DNA from: Paramagnetospirillum marisnigri
GTDB taxonomy: Bacteria > Pseudomonadota > Alphaproteobacteria > Rhodospirillales > Magnetospirillaceae
Length of the DNA: 64,000 nt
Direction of reading: 5' to 3'
NCBI RefSeq assembly: GCF_001650715.1
Contig: NZ_LWQT01000043.1
Coordinates: 1-64,000 of the forward strand
Shown here: positions 62,604 through 64,000 of the stretch, piece after piece
Layout of the letters: every line of letters starts with the position of its first letter
How positions within the stretch are numbered: position 1 is the stretch's first letter
Program-made: the position numbers and the translations under genes
The notes under the pieces: model-generated
The model's database searches: none
The model's input: only the letters and a program-made list of their open reading frames with translations
Told to the model about the DNA's origin: nothing

Positions 62604-63311
62604 GTGATCACCATCACCCTGCAGCCGTTCGAAAGCGCCATCCTGGGTGGGGCGGTGCATCGCCTCGACCTCGACGGCGTGCCGGATGCCTCGGAAATCC
62701 GCGCCATTGCCGCGCATGTGCGGGCCGCCCCCGGCGTCGCCCTGGCCTGGGCCCGCATCGCCGAGGACGACCGCGCCGCCGCCGAGCTGCTGACCCAGGC
62801 CGGATTCGTCCAGGTGGAGACGCTGGTGACGCTGGTCCGGCCGCCCGCTCCGGCGCCGAAACCGGCGGTCGCGGTGGGGCTGGCCTCTCCCGCCGATGCC
62901 GGGGACTGCGCCGCCATCGGCCGCGCCGCCTTTTCCTTCGACCGCTTCCATGCCGATACCCGTCTGAACCCGGCCTGCGCCGACGAGATCAAGGCGCGCT
63001 GGGTGGCCAATGGTGTCGCGGGCCGAGCCGATGCCGCCCTGGTGGTGCGGGACAGCGGCCAACTGGCCGGGTTCAATCTGTGCATGCGCCGCGAGGCCGA
63101 GGTGGTGATCGACCTGATCGCGGTGCGGCCCCAGTCGCGGGGGAGCGGCCTGGGCCGCGCGCTGATCCTGGGGGCGCTGGCCCATTACGGAGCGGGAGAG
63201 ACCATGGTGAGGGTGGGCACCCAGGCGGCCAATACCGCGTCGCTGGCGCTCTATCGCTCGCTCGGCTTCGTCGAGCGCCAGCGTGCCGCCACCTTCCATC
63301 TGGTGCCATGA
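62604..63311 (+). CDS. GNAT-family N-acetyltransferase
   Basis: 235 residues. The GNAT acetyl-CoA loop is IAVRPQSRGSGLGRALILGAL, with ANTASLALYRSLGFVERQRAATFHLV at the C-terminus. The N-terminal half is a less conserved region that may be a degenerate second GNAT domain. In such clusters it could acetylate the amino sugar. GTG start; divergent from neuB with about 130 bp between them. The stop overlaps the next gene by ATGA. Confidence 0.85.
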   Translation: MITITLQPFESAILGGAVHRLDLDGVPDASEIRAIAAHVRAAPGVALAWARIAEDDRAAAELLTQAGFVQVETLVTLVRPPAPAPKPAVAVGLASPADAGDCAAIGRAAFSFDRFHADTRLNPACADEIKARWVANGVAGRADAALVVRDSGQLAGFNLCMRREAEVVIDLIAVRPQSRGSGLGRALILGALAHYGAGETMVRVGTQAANTASLALYRSLGFVERQRAATFHLVP

Positions 63312-64000
63312 TGAAGCCCTTGAAAGCGGCGGTGATCGGGCTTGGGGTTGGCGAACAGCACGTCCTGTCCTATCAGTCCATTCCCGGCGTGGAGGTGGCG
63401 GCGGTGTGCGATATCGACCCGGCCAAGCTAGCCGAGGTGGCGGATCGCCGGGGCGTCGCCGTCCGTCACGCCGACTGGCGCAAGGTGACCGAGGACCCGG
63501 ACATCGATGTGGTCTCCATCTGCTCCTATGACTGCGACCATGCCGAGCAGGCGGTATCCGCCTTCGAGCATGGCAAGCATGTCTTCGTCGAGAAGCCGGT
63601 GGCGCTCAACCGCGAGGACGCGGGCAGGGTGCTGCGCGCCCAGCAGGATTCGGGACGGCTGATTTCGTCCAATCTGATCCTGCGGGCCAGCCCGCGCTTC
63701 GCCGAGCTGAAACGCCGGATCGATGCGGGCGAGCTGGGCGACATCTTCTATATGGAAGGCGACTACATCCATCAGATCCTGTGGAAGATCACCGAGGGCT
63801 GGCGCGGCCGCATGCCGTTCTACAATGTCACCTATGGCGGCGGCATCCATCTGATCGACCTGATGCGCTGGCTGGTGGGACGCGAGGTGAGGGAGGTCAC
63901 GGCCATGGGCAACCAGTTGCTCAGCCGGGACAGCGGCTTTGGCTATCCCGACACCATGGTCAGCCTACTGAAATTCGAGGGCGACATCCTGGCCAAGAGC
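63308..64000 (+). CDS. Gfo/Idh/MocA-family oxidoreductase (partial, runs off the right edge)
   Basis: 231 codons are visible. AAVIGLGVGEQHVLSYQSIPGVEVAAVCDIDPAKL is the NAD(P)-binding fold, then VVSICSYDCDHAEQAVSAFEHGKHVFVEKPVALNRED with the family EKP motif, and NVTYGGGIHLIDLMRWLVG. Acts on a sugar or sugar nucleotide, for example a 3-dehydrogenation in a nonulosonate pathway. Translationally coupled to the GNAT (ATGA). Truncated only by the window end. Confidence 0.92.
   Translation, partial: MMKPLKAAVIGLGVGEQHVLSYQSIPGVEVAAVCDIDPAKLAEVADRRGVAVRHADWRKVTEDPDIDVVSICSYDCDHAEQAVSAFEHGKHVFVEKPVALNREDAGRVLRAQQDSGRLISSNLILRASPRFAELKRRIDAGELGDIFYMEGDYIHQILWKITEGWRGRMPFYNVTYGGGIHLIDLMRWLVGREVREVTAMGNQLLSRDSGFGYPDTMVSLLKFEGDILAKS

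Overview
This 64 kb window is a piece of a GC-rich alphaproteobacterial chromosome. A GapR-type nucleoid protein, an RnfH-terminated rnf operon, a homospermidine synthase and many PAS, GGDEF and Cache sensors together suggest a freshwater Rhodospirillales such as Magnetospirillum/Paramagnetospirillum. That assignment is inference: no rRNA or magnetosome gene is present. Coding density is very high, with many ATGA/TGATG stop-start overlaps. I saw no tRNA, rRNA, CRISPR array, intact insertion sequence or prophage.

Region 1 (1-16 kb). The end of etfA and a 3-hydroxybutyryl-CoA dehydrogenase are followed by a decayed IS5-type transposase remnant, a flavoprotein, a permease, a DapA-like aldolase and a solute-binding protein. 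A signalling block then holds a LOV-like histidine kinase without the adduct cysteine, a TPR/radical-SAM protein and a large TorS/BarA-type hybrid kinase. Flavodoxin plus DUF2023 (with a Fur-like box), rpmJ, an N-formylglutamate amidohydrolase and gapR complete the region.

Region 2 (15.4-23.1 kb, minus strand). A probable transcription unit reads apbE-rseC-rnfABCDGEH plus an unknown gene. It is preceded by a consensus sigma-54 promoter and a TGT-N10-ACA NifA-type activator site, which suggests that this Rnf complex supplies low-potential electrons to nitrogenase.

Region 3 (23.1-32.1 kb). An esterase and a small cytochrome c precede palindromic repeats and a seven-gene acyl-CoA catabolic module: crotonase, SDR, crotonase, acyl-CoA dehydrogenase, SDR, TetR regulator, CoA ligase. 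A promoter with two TGAATG/CATTCA palindromes drives it. One crotonase keeps both catalytic glutamates; the other appears to have lost both. The enzyme set resembles the alicyclic-acid (Ali/Bad) route.

Region 4 (32.1-53.2 kb). A response regulator, a GIY-YIG protein, a chemoreceptor and the 5-oxoprolinase genes pxpBCA come first. Homospermidine synthase follows, behind a roughly 310-nt structured leader that carries a 17-codon upstream ORF. Then come an XRE regulator, an excisionase-HTH/periplasmic-binding-like regulator, a putative heme-sensing GGDEF-EAL protein, a chromate transporter, an MFS/HpnK pair, a Cache adenylate cyclase and the sulfate ABC transporter sbp-cysTWA.

Region 5 (53.2-64 kb). 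A class III CoA-transferase lies next to a minus-strand operon that probably makes a nonulosonic-acid type sugar for a surface glycan or glycosylated flagellin: NeuB-like synthase, AsnB, PseA/WbpG-like amidotransferase, methyltransferase, DegT aminotransferase, epimerase, cytidylyltransferase and an unknown gene. A divergent GNAT and a truncated Gfo/Idh/MocA oxidoreductase run off the right edge.
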